Shown: piece after piece, positions 43,912-53,431 of the stretch
How positions within the stretch are numbered: position 1 is the stretch's first letter
Layout of the letters: every line of letters starts with the position of its first letter
Origin: Sphaerisporangium rubeum
GTDB lineage: Bacteria; Actinomycetota; Actinomycetes; Streptosporangiales; Streptosporangiaceae
NCBI RefSeq assembly: GCF_014207705.1
Contig: NZ_JACHIU010000001.1
Coordinates: 6,688,501 to 6,752,500 of the forward strand
Reading direction: 5' to 3'
Length of the DNA stretch: 64,000 nt
Position numbers and translations under genes: made by a program
Notes under the pieces: model-generated
What the model saw: the letters and a program-made list of their open reading frames with translations, nothing else
What the model was told of the DNA's origin: nothing
Databases searched by the model: none

Positions 43912-44558
43912 TGGATCGACCCCTGCCCGGGATCACCTTCCTGGCCGAGATCGGCGGGTTGCATGTCGAACACCTTCCACTCCGCTCCGACCTGGGTGAG
44001 CGTGACGGCGTAGTCGGAACTGCGGTCCTGCGGGCCGTCCTTGGCGGTGATGTGCTGCACGACGGTGACCACGAACACGATCGACCCGCCTGCCATGTCG
44101 CGGATGTTCTTCAGCCGCGCGGAACCGGACGACACGATCTCGCCGGCGCGGTTCTGCTCCACGAGCGCGGGGGTGGTGACGTCACGGGACAGGACGGTGC
44201 CGAGTTCGGCGGTGGTGAACCCCTTCAGCCGCTCGGCGTACGACACGGGGTCCTCGTCGTAGCGGTAGGTGGCGTAGGAGACGGCGAACCGCTGGGCCGC
44301 GTCGGCGGCGGCGGCGATCTGGTCACGGGTGAACGGAAGGTACTTGTAGATGTCGAACGACCCCGGCGAGACACGAGGGGCCGGGGACCCGGCCGGGGGC
44401 TCGGCCGGGCCGGTGGTGACGACGGAGGCGGAACGTTCGGGTGCCGCGCCGGTCTGGCCCGGCGACGGGGGCCGCAGCGTCAGGTAGACGCCGACGGCCG
44501 CCAGCGCCACGACCACCCCGGCGAAGGCGAGCCCGCGCCGGTCGCGAAGCTGGGCCAT
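43908..44558 (-). CDS. NTF2-like/VirB8-related membrane protein of the secretion cluster
   Basis: A 216-residue protein with a short cytoplasmic start, one membrane helix (about 9-27), a Pro-rich linker and an extracytoplasmic domain (about 75-205). The domain's helix-then-sheet pattern (AAQRFAVSYATYRYDEDP ... FVVTVVQHI ... WKVFDMQP) is that of an NTF2-like fold, as in VirB8/TcpC proteins, the scaffold of type IV channels. It sits between the VirB6-like and hydrolase genes, overlapping the latter by 4 bases. The family assignment rests on context and pattern. Confidence 0.75.
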   Translation of the reverse strand: MAQLRDRRGLAFAGVVVALAAVGVYLTLRPPSPGQTGAAPERSASVVTTGPAEPPAGSPAPRVSPGSFDIYKYLPFTRDQIAAAADAAQRFAVSYATYRYDEDPVSYAERLKGFTTAELGTVLSRDVTTPALVEQNRAGEIVSSGSARLKNIRDMAGGSIVFVVTVVQHITAKDGPQDRSSDYAVTLTQVGAEWKVFDMQPADLGQEGDPGQGSIQ

Positions 44559-44561
44559 GCG

Positions 44562-47012
44562 TCAGTCCTTGCCCGGGCCGGAGGGCCTCAGCCAGAACGG
44601 GGAGTTCTCCTCCTCGCCGCGTCCGCTGTCGGCGCGCGGCGGCAGCCACAGCGGCGGCGGCTCGCCGGCCCCCGGCCGGCCGCCACCGGCGCCACCGGAC
44701 GGCCTCGGCGCCTGCCGTCCGCCGGAGCCGCCGAAGATGCCGGGGCCACCTGAGCCGCGGGTGGAGCCGCCGGAGCCGCCGAACAGGCTGCCGCCGGAGG
44801 AACGTCCCCCCGACGAGCCGCGTGCGCCGCCGGAGGAACCACCCGAGGAGGAACGTCCCGAGGACCCGCCGCCGGACAGCCAGCCGCCGGACGAGCCGCG
44901 TGGCCCACCCGCGGTGGTGCGCTGTGGCGCGTCGGCGCGGCGCGAACCGCGCGAGGCCCATCCGCCGCCTCCGCCGCCGCCGAACCAGCTGCCTCCGCCG
45001 GAGGAACCACCCGAGGAGCCGGACGAACCAGACGATCCAGAGGGCCCGGCGGCGGAGACCGGCGCGCCAGGTGATCCGTTGCGTACCGCCGCGGGCCGCT
45101 GCGAGGGGCCCGCCGTGGTGCCGCCGCCGCCTCGCGCGGCGCCGCGGAGCGCGGGACCCGCCGTGCCGGGGCCGGCGGGACGGCCGGACAGGTTGAGCGG
45201 CGGCGCGGCTCCCGGACGGGACACGGCCGTGCCGCGGCCGGTGGCCTTGCGGCGGACCCCCGCCTGGCCGTCCCCGTCGAGCGGCGCGGGTTGCGCTCCG
45301 GCAGGCACACGGGTGCCGCTCTGCTGGCCGGTTCCGGCGACCTCCTCGCCGCGGACCCGGCCCTGTGCGACGCTCGCCGCGGTGGCCGCCGCGGTGCCGG
45401 CGCTGACGGCGGCGGCGGCGTTGACCAGCGGCTCGGCCTTGCGCATGCCCCAGCGGCCCATGCGGGCCGCGGCGACCGGCGGCAGGACGTTCGCGGCGCG
45501 CGACAGGGTGGGTGCCGTGGCGGCCTCGCCGAGCACGCGGGTGGCCAGGGTGTGGCCGTCCATCGAGGCGAACAGGTGCTGGAACGGCCGCCGGTAGAAG
45601 AACACGGCGATGGTCAGCAACGCCATGAACATGATCTGCATGCCCCATGGCAGCGCCGTCGAGATGATCAGCGCGTAGCCGTACACGAGCACACCTAGGA
45701 CGAGCGCGAGCACCGCCTGTCTCAGCAGGGTGCCGATCAGCATCTCGACCCACCGCATGGCGATGATCCGGCCCGTGCCGGGATGCACGCCGATCAGCAG
45801 GAACACCGGGCCGAGTATCAGCAGCAGCAGGAAGCCGATCTTGAGCGCGATGAGCGACACCGCGACCAGGAAGATCAGCACGCCGGCGACCATGGCGGCG
45901 ATGAGCGCGCCGATGGCGATGCCGAGCCTGCTGGTCCAGTCCTTGCCTTGGAACAGGAAGAACATCGGGGTGTCGCGCAGCGGCTCGGCCACCTCGTCCT
46001 TGAAGCGCGTCTGGTGCGCACCTGACGACGGTTTCTGACCGGACGCCTGTTCCTGCAGGTCGGAGGCCTGGATGTCGAGGACCTTCGGCCCCATCGTGGC
46101 GACCACCGGCGCGCTCGCGTCGGCGGTGCCGAACTCACCCATGAGCCACGGCTTGCAGACCAGGGTGGACCACAGCGCGTCGGCGTTCTGGCTGACGCCT
46201 GGCGTGCCGGTCTGGCCGTACCCGCCGGGACCGGCCTTGGGGGTGGTCTCCCCCTTCATCGGCAGGCAGGACGCGCCGCCGGCTCCCGGCAGGCCGCTGA
46301 ACGCGGAGTTGACGATCTCGCCGGTCTTGTCGGTGACGGCCTTGCCGAGGCCGGTGAAGTCGCCGGGACGGCTGAAGAACCACACCGCGACCGTGACGGC
46401 GAGGATCATCCAGATGACGCCTTCCGCCGTGGTGCTGGCGCGCTTGCGGATCAAGCCGTACCAGGCGAGCCACACCGCGCCGAGAAGCACGATGATGCGC
46501 AGGTACGGCCAGTACATCGCGTTCGCCAGGTTGGTGACGATGTCGTCGACGACGTCCTTGATGGACTGCAGCGGCCCCTCGGTCGCCGCGGCCTCGTACG
46601 TCGTGATCGTCATGCGGTCGATGGCCTTGGCCCAGGAGAACACCGTGTTGGCCCAGGCGTTGCCGAGCACCGCGGCGACGTCGGTGCAACCGAGCTCGTA
46701 GGTGTGCCAGAACTGGCCGGCCATGCCGTACCGCTCGTAGTTGGTCGCCGGGTTGGCGATCTTGCCGGTGGTGGTGCTGGCCGAGCCGTCAGGCGCGGTG
46801 GTCGGCTGGACGGCGTCGTCCGGCAGCGGCGGCTTGACCAGGCCGTCCACGCCGCCGCCGACCATCTCGGGTGCGAGGTCGGGTGACAGGTCGCACGGGC
46901 CGGCCGCGCTCGCCACCGTCGGCGAGAACGCGATCGGCACCACGACCACCGCCGCGATGATCGCGAGGACCAGCAGGATCTTGCGCCGCAGCCGCCGTCC
47001 GCCACGCCTCAT
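44562..47012 (-). CDS. VirB6/TrbL-like polytopic membrane protein
   Basis: An 816-residue membrane protein. A signal-like segment (about 8-33), a soluble stretch and then at least six hydrophobic helices (about 160-470) resemble VirB6/TrbL, the inner-membrane channel part of type IV systems. The last 280 residues are a low-complexity tail very rich in Gly, Ser, Arg and Pro, expected to be disordered and cytoplasmic or exported. The ATG overlaps the VirB4-like stop by 4 bases. The assignment is by topology and position, as this family is poorly conserved. Confidence 0.8.
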   Translation of the reverse strand: MRRGGRRLRRKILLVLAIIAAVVVVPIAFSPTVASAAGPCDLSPDLAPEMVGGGVDGLVKPPLPDDAVQPTTAPDGSASTTTGKIANPATNYERYGMAGQFWHTYELGCTDVAAVLGNAWANTVFSWAKAIDRMTITTYEAAATEGPLQSIKDVVDDIVTNLANAMYWPYLRIIVLLGAVWLAWYGLIRKRASTTAEGVIWMILAVTVAVWFFSRPGDFTGLGKAVTDKTGEIVNSAFSGLPGAGGASCLPMKGETTPKAGPGGYGQTGTPGVSQNADALWSTLVCKPWLMGEFGTADASAPVVATMGPKVLDIQASDLQEQASGQKPSSGAHQTRFKDEVAEPLRDTPMFFLFQGKDWTSRLGIAIGALIAAMVAGVLIFLVAVSLIALKIGFLLLLILGPVFLLIGVHPGTGRIIAMRWVEMLIGTLLRQAVLALVLGVLVYGYALIISTALPWGMQIMFMALLTIAVFFYRRPFQHLFASMDGHTLATRVLGEAATAPTLSRAANVLPPVAAARMGRWGMRKAEPLVNAAAAVSAGTAAATAASVAQGRVRGEEVAGTGQQSGTRVPAGAQPAPLDGDGQAGVRRKATGRGTAVSRPGAAPPLNLSGRPAGPGTAGPALRGAARGGGGTTAGPSQRPAAVRNGSPGAPVSAAGPSGSSGSSGSSGGSSGGGSWFGGGGGGGWASRGSRRADAPQRTTAGGPRGSSGGWLSGGGSSGRSSSGGSSGGARGSSGGRSSGGSLFGGSGGSTRGSGGPGIFGGSGGRQAPRPSGGAGGGRPGAGEPPPLWLPPRADSGRGEEENSPFWLRPSGPGKD

Positions 47013-49486
47013 GACCGCACCTCCTGTGCCATGCCGGACCTGGTCCCAATGCGATCATCACTTCTCTCGCCGGGTTTGTCATGCGTCGGATTCGTGTCCA
47101 GCCAACGCAGCAGATCGTCGGAGATGAGGTCCACCCCGATACGTCCCGCGCGGCCGTCCAGATCGCGGAAGACGCACTCGCCGTTGCCGAGAGCGCGCAG
47201 CGCCGCCTTGTGCTCCTCGGACGGCTCGACGCCGAGCAGCGCGAGCACGTGCTCCACCTCGACCCGCTCGGAGGAGCGGAACGCGAACACCGACGACAGG
47301 CAGTTGGTGACCTGTTCGTTGAGCAGGTCACCGGCGTTCTGCGACACCAGCACCAGCGCGGTGTTGCGTGACCGGCCCATGCGGGACACCTCAGGCACGA
47401 GCTTGGCGCCTTCAGGGGTGGACGTGATGGCCCACGCCTCGTCCAGGAAGATCGCCTTGGGGGCCCGCCGGTCGAGGCCGTTCATCAGCCGCCGCGCGAA
47501 CTGCGACACCAGGTACAGGATCGCCACCGACAGGCGCTGCTCGTAGGAGTAGTCGTCGCGGGCCGCGGACACGTCAGGCAGCGTCAGGCCGCCGAGGGTG
47601 AACACGGTGGTCCAGCCCTCAGTGTCGATCTGGCCGCCGCCTGAGGGGTCGAAGCACAGCCGCGCCAGGTGCATCTCGGACATCGACCGCAGCACCGCGC
47701 CGAGGTTGCGTGACGCGGCGTCCTCGGCCTGCTCCAGGTGGTCCACGACCTTGCCGAGGGACGGCTCGGGCTGGTTGGAGACCGTGGCCACGGCCTGGAT
47801 CATCGCGGACTCGCGTTCCTCCGACATGCGCGGCAGCAGCAGCCGCAGCGTCTCGGTGGCCATGGTCTTCTTGGCCGCGATGTCGTCGCCGAACGAGAAC
47901 GGGTCGAGCAGGCCCGGCGCGGCGGACCCGAGCGGGATGACGCGCGCCTTGCGGCCACGGTCCTGCAGCAGCCGCACCAGCGACTCGGCGTCCCCCTTGG
48001 GGTCGATCACCGCGACCGTCACGCCGCGCAGCGCCATCTGGTACATCAGCAGCAGCGCCAGCGTGGTCTTGCCGCCACCCGGCTCGCCGGTGATGGCGAT
48101 GGCCGTCGGCCGGTTGCGGGTCGCGGCCACCAGCGGGTCGAAGTGCACGATGGAACGTGCCCGGCCGAGGGTCTCACCGATGTACGGCCCGGCCCACCCC
48201 GCGCCGGACTCGTCGATGCGGTCGCCGAGGTCGACGGTGGCGGTCGCCATGCCGCCGGCGATGGTGCGCAGCGGCTGCCGCTGCGCGTAGGCGTTGACCC
48301 GGACCCGCTCCCCCGGCAGCGCCTCGCAGAACAGCGAGAACTGGTCGCCGGTGGAGTTCACGATGTCGATGCCCATGTCGCGGTAGTGCTCCACCACCGC
48401 CTCGACCCGCTGCAGGCACATCTCCTCGGTCGGCGCGGCCACGATCAGCCGGTGCCAGCCGTACACGAACGGCAGCCGCTCCTTGGTGATGCCGTGCTCC
48501 AGCATGCGGGCCGCGTCGATCTGCTCGGCCAGCGCGATGGGGGCCTCGGCCCCGGCCTCGCGGATGTGGATGTCCATGTCCCTGGCGTGCGCGAGCTTGC
48601 GCGCGACGTCCTTGCTCGCCTTGATCGGCGGGATCAGGCGCATGCGGGAGCTGACCTCCACCGGGAAAGGTAACTGGTCGACGAAGTGCAGCCACGGCTC
48701 GCCGTCGGGGAACGGCATCAGGTCGGGGAACCGCGCGAACGACAGGTGCGCCACGAACGAGTCGCCGCCGGGCTGCTGGATGCGCAGGAACGACCGGCCG
48801 TTGTGGATCTGGCCCTCGACCAGCGACTCGATCTCACCCTGGCCCCAGCGGCGCGTCGGTGACGCCGACGCGGGCGGGTCGCCGACCGAGCCGGCGGCGG
48901 CGTGACGGAACAGCCAGGCGATCTCGCCGGAGCTCGCGTGCCTCGCGTACAGCGCGCTCGCGGCGAGCGCGCGGCCGAGGCGCTCGGCCTGCTCGGTCCA
49001 CTTGTCGATCTCGCTCTCGGGGACGTGGTCGTCCTCAAGGCCGAGGGTCTTCTCGCTGCGCTGGTAGAAGCCGATGAGCTGGGCCAGCACGCCGGTGCCG
49101 AGCTGAGCGCCGCGGTTGCCGAGCCGCACGCCGAGGTAGACCTCCTTGCTCCAGAAGTCCTTGGCCCAGACGTGGCGGTACATCTCCTCCAGGTAGTCGC
49201 GCCAGCCGTCCCCCTCGTCGGACGTGGCGTTCAGCGTCATGGCCCACTCGGCCGCCGGGTAGGCGCGGTGCGCGACCCGCAGGTGCACCTCGGCGTCGGA
49301 CATGCGGATCGCGGCGAGCGCGATGGTGATGTTGGTGGCCAGCGCCTCGCGCTCCTCGGCGGTGACGAACTCGTAGCTCACCGTGGGAAGCCGGAAGTAG
49401 GCCCACGCCGCCGAGTCGGTGAGGAGGACGCGGTCGTCGAAGTACCGGACGGCCAGCCTGCTCCTCGACCGTGACGATCGCGCCAT
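47009..49486 (-). CDS. VirB4/TraC-like secretion ATPase
   Basis: An 825-residue ATPase of the VirB4/TcpF type that drives assembly or transport in type IV systems. The N-terminal half (about 1-440) is the usual VirB4 platform domain. Walker A is GEPGGGKTT at about 464-472, Walker B is AIFLDEAWAI near 680, and a glutamine-containing VSQNAGDLL segment follows. It is not a VirD4-type coupling protein: it has no N-terminal membrane helices and has the VirB4 platform. It is the best-conserved marker of the cluster and lies 43 bp after the TcpE fusion gene. Confidence 0.92.
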   Translation of the reverse strand: MARSSRSRSRLAVRYFDDRVLLTDSAAWAYFRLPTVSYEFVTAEEREALATNITIALAAIRMSDAEVHLRVAHRAYPAAEWAMTLNATSDEGDGWRDYLEEMYRHVWAKDFWSKEVYLGVRLGNRGAQLGTGVLAQLIGFYQRSEKTLGLEDDHVPESEIDKWTEQAERLGRALAASALYARHASSGEIAWLFRHAAAGSVGDPPASASPTRRWGQGEIESLVEGQIHNGRSFLRIQQPGGDSFVAHLSFARFPDLMPFPDGEPWLHFVDQLPFPVEVSSRMRLIPPIKASKDVARKLAHARDMDIHIREAGAEAPIALAEQIDAARMLEHGITKERLPFVYGWHRLIVAAPTEEMCLQRVEAVVEHYRDMGIDIVNSTGDQFSLFCEALPGERVRVNAYAQRQPLRTIAGGMATATVDLGDRIDESGAGWAGPYIGETLGRARSIVHFDPLVAATRNRPTAIAITGEPGGGKTTLALLLMYQMALRGVTVAVIDPKGDAESLVRLLQDRGRKARVIPLGSAAPGLLDPFSFGDDIAAKKTMATETLRLLLPRMSEERESAMIQAVATVSNQPEPSLGKVVDHLEQAEDAASRNLGAVLRSMSEMHLARLCFDPSGGGQIDTEGWTTVFTLGGLTLPDVSAARDDYSYEQRLSVAILYLVSQFARRLMNGLDRRAPKAIFLDEAWAITSTPEGAKLVPEVSRMGRSRNTALVLVSQNAGDLLNEQVTNCLSSVFAFRSSERVEVEHVLALLGVEPSEEHKAALRALGNGECVFRDLDGRAGRIGVDLISDDLLRWLDTNPTHDKPGERSDDRIGTRSGMAQEVRS

Positions 49487-49529
49487 CAGCGGGACCGCCG
49501 CGCCGTCACCGGGTCACGTCGTCTGGTCG

Positions 49530-51899
49530 TCACTGGGCCACTTCCTCCTCGCTCGGGCGGTTCGCCACCGCCAGGCCGCTTGCCACAACCCCCGCCAGTG
49601 CGAGGTACGCGCGCCGCGTGCCGGCCCGCACATGGGCCGGGTCGGCGGCGCCTGGACGTCCGGGAGCCAGTTCGTCGTCCCACGGCACCCGCACGATGGC
49701 GCGGCAGCGGCCCCTGGCCACCGCCTCCGCCTGCTCCACGCCACCCATGCTGCGGCGGCTCACCCCGTTGATCACGAGGACGCCGCGGCGGCGCAGCTCG
49801 CCGGCCCCGTGGCCGTCCAGCCAGTCGAGGGTCATCGCGACGGCCTCGGACGCGTCCTCGCTGGCCGGGGCCACGAGGACGAGCTGGTCGGCGTACGGCA
49901 GCAGGCGGGCCGCCACCGCGGCGGCCGGGTCCATGAGGACGAGGCGGTAGTGGCGGTCCAGCAGGCGGACCGTCTGCGCGAGGCGCTGGTCGGAGAACAG
50001 GCCGCGGTCGGCGAGCCGCCGGGACGCCGCCGTGTCGGAGTCGGAGGCCACGACCTCCAGGCCCGACTCGCAGCGGGTGGTGTAGGCGCGTATGCCGAGG
50101 TAGCCGTTCACGCCGTCCAGACCGGCCAGCAGGGACGTCAGCGTCTCGGGGGAGTCGATGGGGACGCGGGAGGTGAGGGTGTGGTCGCCGACGTTGGCGT
50201 CGACGGCGAGCACGCGGTCGTCGCGGTGCCGGGCCAGGGTGTGGCCGAGCATGAGCGCGGTGGTGGTCTGGCCCGCGCCGCCGCTGCAGCCGAGCACGAG
50301 GACGCGGCGGCTGCCGGTGAGCGGAGTGCGGGCCCTGGCCTCGTCGCTGTCGGTGCCGTCGCCGCGGCCGGGACCGCCGCCGCCGACCACGACCTGCGCG
50401 ATGCGGCGCCACCCGCCGGACTGGTCACGGCCGACGACCGACTCGACGCGGCGCACACGGGGCTCGTCACCGGGACGCGGCACCGGCACGGGGACCGACG
50501 GCGCGGCCGGGTCGGCGGTGGCGCCTTGGGACGTCGGAACGGCGCGGATGGACAGCGGAGGCGCCGGCTCGCGGCTGCCGGGCCGCACCGGTGTGCGGCC
50601 GGCGGACCGCTGCGGCGTGGCCGGCCCGCGCGACGCGGCGGTCTCGCCGGGGAGGGGACGGCCCGAGCGTGCCGTGCGCACCTCAGGCACCCGCGCCGCC
50701 TGCGCGGGCCGCGGCGGCTGGCCCTTGCGGTGCTGCTCGGCCGCCTCGGCGGCCTCGGCGCCGAGCGTGGCGAGCAACTCGGCGTCCTTGGCCGACACCA
50801 GGCGTTCCTGACCCGGCCGCGGCGCCTCGACGGCGAGGCCCCTGCTGGGGACGGCGCGTTCCGGGGCCGCCTGCTCCGAGGTCGTGGGATTCGGGACGGC
50901 GGCCGGCCCGGGTGGAGCGGGGTGCTCGGCGGTCCGCCTGGCCTCGGCGGAGGCGGCGAGCCTGCGCAGGCGGCGCAGGGCCTCGGTGCCGATGGGCTGC
51001 TGCTCCGCCTCACCGGACGCGGCAGGCTCCGGGGCCGCGGCGGGCTCGGGAGGCGGCGGCGTGGTGGCCGGCGGCTGCGAGGAGGGCAGGTGCAGCGCGC
51101 GCGCGGCGGGACGGGACACAGGTACCGGAGCCGGCGGCGCCAGCGGGCCGAGGGTCTCGGCGGCCGGCGGCACGGCGCCGATGGCGAGGCGCTCGGGTGC
51201 GGCCGGGGTGGCGGCACGGGACGCCGGAGGCGCGGCGGACTCGGTGACCAGGCCGCCCCAGGTGACGCGGGGCCGCTCCTGGACGCGTGCCGGGGCCTCC
51301 GCCGCGGTGGTGGTCACGGCGGCCGCGGCGGCGGCCACGGCGGGCCGCACCTCGCCGGCGAGGAGCGGAGCGGGCTCCACGCGCGCGGCGGGCTTCACCG
51401 ACGGCACGGCACGTGCGGCGTTCCACGCCTCCAGGGGCCGGCGGCGCGGCGCCGTGTGCCGGGGCTTGGCCCGGGTGCCGCGGCGTGACCTGGCGCCGGC
51501 CGCAGCGGTCGCGCCGGCGCGGACCGGCACCGGGGAGGTGCGCCAGACGCGCGCGGTGAGGGTGATCTCGTCGGGTTCCTCGACGGGGGCGAGGCGGCAC
51601 CAGGTGCGCGGCTCACCGAGGTAGCGGACCTGGGACTGCAACAGCTCGTTGAGCCGCTTGCTCTCGATCACCGGACGGGTCGACAGCCACGTCACCACAC
51701 CCGGCGGCACCATGTACAGCACGTGCCAGGGGGATTCGAAGGGGACGCCGACCAGTCTGAGCAGGACCGACCACGGCACGACCACACCCACGAACACGCC
51801 GACCCAGACGATCGGAAGCGGCGTCGGCAACCGCAGATCGTACAGCTTGTACAGCCGCTTCTCGATCCGCCAGATGTTCGTATAGGTAGGCAGGTCCAC
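49530..51899 (-). CDS. TcpE-type membrane domain fused to a MinD/CpaE-like domain
   Basis: A 789-residue fusion. Residues about 1-110 (LPTYTNIWRIEKRLYKLYDL ... two membrane helices ... TRPVIESKRL) match TcpE, a small membrane part of Gram-positive conjugation channels. A 380-residue Pro/Ala/Arg-rich linker follows. The C-terminal part (about 525-780) resembles a MinD/ParA-like ATPase, with DANVGDHTLTSR and later VLMDPAAAVAA. Its P-loop reads GCSGGAGQTTT: the Lys that contacts phosphate is Gln, and the MinD signature Lys is Cys. ATP hydrolysis is therefore doubtful. ATG 51899 is well placed 41 bp after the small membrane gene. Confidence 0.85.
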   Translation of the reverse strand: MDLPTYTNIWRIEKRLYKLYDLRLPTPLPIVWVGVFVGVVVPWSVLLRLVGVPFESPWHVLYMVPPGVVTWLSTRPVIESKRLNELLQSQVRYLGEPRTWCRLAPVEEPDEITLTARVWRTSPVPVRAGATAAAGARSRRGTRAKPRHTAPRRRPLEAWNAARAVPSVKPAARVEPAPLLAGEVRPAVAAAAAAVTTTAAEAPARVQERPRVTWGGLVTESAAPPASRAATPAAPERLAIGAVPPAAETLGPLAPPAPVPVSRPAARALHLPSSQPPATTPPPPEPAAAPEPAASGEAEQQPIGTEALRRLRRLAASAEARRTAEHPAPPGPAAVPNPTTSEQAAPERAVPSRGLAVEAPRPGQERLVSAKDAELLATLGAEAAEAAEQHRKGQPPRPAQAARVPEVRTARSGRPLPGETAASRGPATPQRSAGRTPVRPGSREPAPPLSIRAVPTSQGATADPAAPSVPVPVPRPGDEPRVRRVESVVGRDQSGGWRRIAQVVVGGGGPGRGDGTDSDEARARTPLTGSRRVLVLGCSGGAGQTTTALMLGHTLARHRDDRVLAVDANVGDHTLTSRVPIDSPETLTSLLAGLDGVNGYLGIRAYTTRCESGLEVVASDSDTAASRRLADRGLFSDQRLAQTVRLLDRHYRLVLMDPAAAVAARLLPYADQLVLVAPASEDASEAVAMTLDWLDGHGAGELRRRGVLVINGVSRRSMGGVEQAEAVARGRCRAIVRVPWDDELAPGRPGAADPAHVRAGTRRAYLALAGVVASGLAVANRPSEEEVAQ

Positions 51900-51940
51900 C
51901 CGATGATCCTCCTCTCCCTGTCACGGCCTCGCGGTCACGG

Positions 51941-52228
51941 TCACTTGATGCCGAGCGCCCCCGCGATCGCCCTCGCCGTCACCTCGATGATGTTGGGCAC
52001 GTAGAAGATCACTCCGATGGCGATCGCCAGGATGATGAACTGCACGAACCTGGTGATCTCGCGTGTGAAGAGGAAGAAGATCGCCACGACGGAGACGACG
52101 ACGAGGAACAGCGGGGCGAAGAACTTCCGCAGGAAGTCCGCCAGGCCCGCGGTGTTCACCCCGCCGGTCGCCGGTGCCGTCGGCGTCACGAGCTCCAAGG
52201 CGCTCTCCACGATTACTCTCAGAACCAA
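51941..52228 (-). CDS. Small membrane protein of the secretion cluster (TcpD/VirB2-like position)
   Basis: A 95-residue protein with two hydrophobic helices (about 38-55 and 62-80) and a short basic loop. The TTG start at 52228 is supported by AGGAGG 7 bases upstream. Its size, topology and place between the TcpC-like and TcpE-like genes match TcpD or a pilin-like VirB2 subunit. Sequence alone does not decide between them. Confidence 0.75.
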   Translation of the reverse strand: MVLRVIVESALELVTPTAPATGGVNTAGLADFLRKFFAPLFLVVVSVVAIFFLFTREITRFVQFIILAIAIGVIFYVPNIIEVTARAIAGALGIK

Positions 52229-52325
52229 CTCTCGTCCTCCTGCTCCTGGTCGCGCCGCCGGTGCCGCTCAGGGCCCGCCATGCGCTCCCCTCGGTCCACC
52301 CTCGCCCTCCTCCATGGTGGCGGCC

Positions 52326-53348
52326 TCACCCCACAGACCTGGTCGCGCCGCTGATGCTCTTGACGTACCAGTTGTCGCCCTGTTTCTCCATGGAGAGGCG
52401 GTAGGCCTGCTCCAGGCCCGCCGGCTGGCCGGTGGGGTCGGTGGACGTCGCCGCCGGTGAGGGGGTCGCGCTCGTCGGCACACCCCACACGACCACGGCG
52501 GTGACGTCGCGGCTCGTGCCTCCCGGCGGCGCGATGACGCTCTTCAGCTCGGCCAGGGTGACCTTGCCGCCGAAGCCGTCGAGCGTGATGCCCTGCACGA
52601 CGAAGCGCTGGAGCTGCGTGGCGTCGCCGGCGGCGAAGGCCTTGAAGAAGCCTTCGAGCTGGGGACGCAGCTCGCTCTCGGTGACGTCGTCACGCTCGGG
52701 CTCGGCGGCCTGCGGCAGCCCGGCGGGGCCGCCGGCCGGCAGCAGGGCCGGCTGGCCGGAGACGACGAAGCGGCCGTCGGCGTAGTGGACCGGGACCGAG
52801 AGCTTCCAGCGCTGCGCGCCTGACTGGGCCACCACGGTGACGACGGCGTTCTGCGCGTCGCCGATGTCGATGCCGGAGAACTGGATGCCGCCGGTGCTCA
52901 TCTTGCCGAACCCGTTCCAGCCGAACTGGCGCTCGGCGCCTTCGGGGAGGAACGGCGCGAGCCGGTCGGCCCGGTCGTCGGGCCTCGCGCCGTCGAAGTT
53001 GAGGTACGCGGCGGCGAACTGACCGGCGAACGCCGCCGCCTCGGTCTCGGGGAACCCGCTGCCGGTGGGGGTGACGGCCGTCTGGCCGGGCTGGTCGCCG
53101 GCGGCGAACCGCTCGATCGGCGCGCGCACGCCGTTCACGACGATCACGATGATGACGGCCCACAGCACGGCGCGGCCGAGCCACACCAGCCACCGTCCGC
53201 CCCCGCCGGACCAGCCTCGCCGCGGGGCACTGCGTCCCCGAACCCGCACGGGATCAGGATCCGGGTCGTAGGGCGACGGAGGGTACGTCGAATGCTCGGG
53301 TTCGCCAGCGGTCCGCGGACCGTGCTGGACGTCTGACCTGCGAGCCAT
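52326..53348 (-). CDS. TcpC-like conjugation channel protein
   Basis: A 340-residue bitopic protein: an acidic/basic cytoplasmic start of about 50 residues, one membrane helix (about 54-73) and two extracytoplasmic NTF2-like domains (about 95-200 and 215-335). This is the architecture of TcpC, the Gram-positive VirB8 counterpart required for the pCW3 transfer channel. ATG 53348 has GGAGG 4 bases upstream. It is the first gene of the cluster, with a palindrome 69 bases upstream. Confidence 0.85.
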   Translation of the reverse strand: MARRSDVQHGPRTAGEPEHSTYPPSPYDPDPDPVRVRGRSAPRRGWSGGGGRWLVWLGRAVLWAVIIVIVVNGVRAPIERFAAGDQPGQTAVTPTGSGFPETEAAAFAGQFAAAYLNFDGARPDDRADRLAPFLPEGAERQFGWNGFGKMSTGGIQFSGIDIGDAQNAVVTVVAQSGAQRWKLSVPVHYADGRFVVSGQPALLPAGGPAGLPQAAEPERDDVTESELRPQLEGFFKAFAAGDATQLQRFVVQGITLDGFGGKVTLAELKSVIAPPGGTSRDVTAVVVWGVPTSATPSPAATSTDPTGQPAGLEQAYRLSMEKQGDNWYVKSISGATRSVG

Positions 53349-53416
53349 CACGCCTCCGCTCGCGCCGATCCCCCCGGCTGGCGCGGTGTCGTCTTACCAT
53401 CAATCCCGTTATCCAT

Positions 53417-53431
53417 GGTGAAGTATTCACC
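53417..53431. promoter_or_regulatory. Palindrome upstream of the secretion cluster
   Basis: GGTGAA-GTA-TTCACC is a perfect 6-3-6 inverted repeat. Minus-strand TAAGGT and TAACGG, possible -10 elements, flank it. It is a candidate operator for the whole minus-strand cluster. Confidence 0.45.

Noticed and set aside
42829-53348. Integrative conjugative element
   Set aside because: No integrase, relaxase, coupling protein, tRNA or flanking direct repeat was found within the window, and core genes flank the right side.
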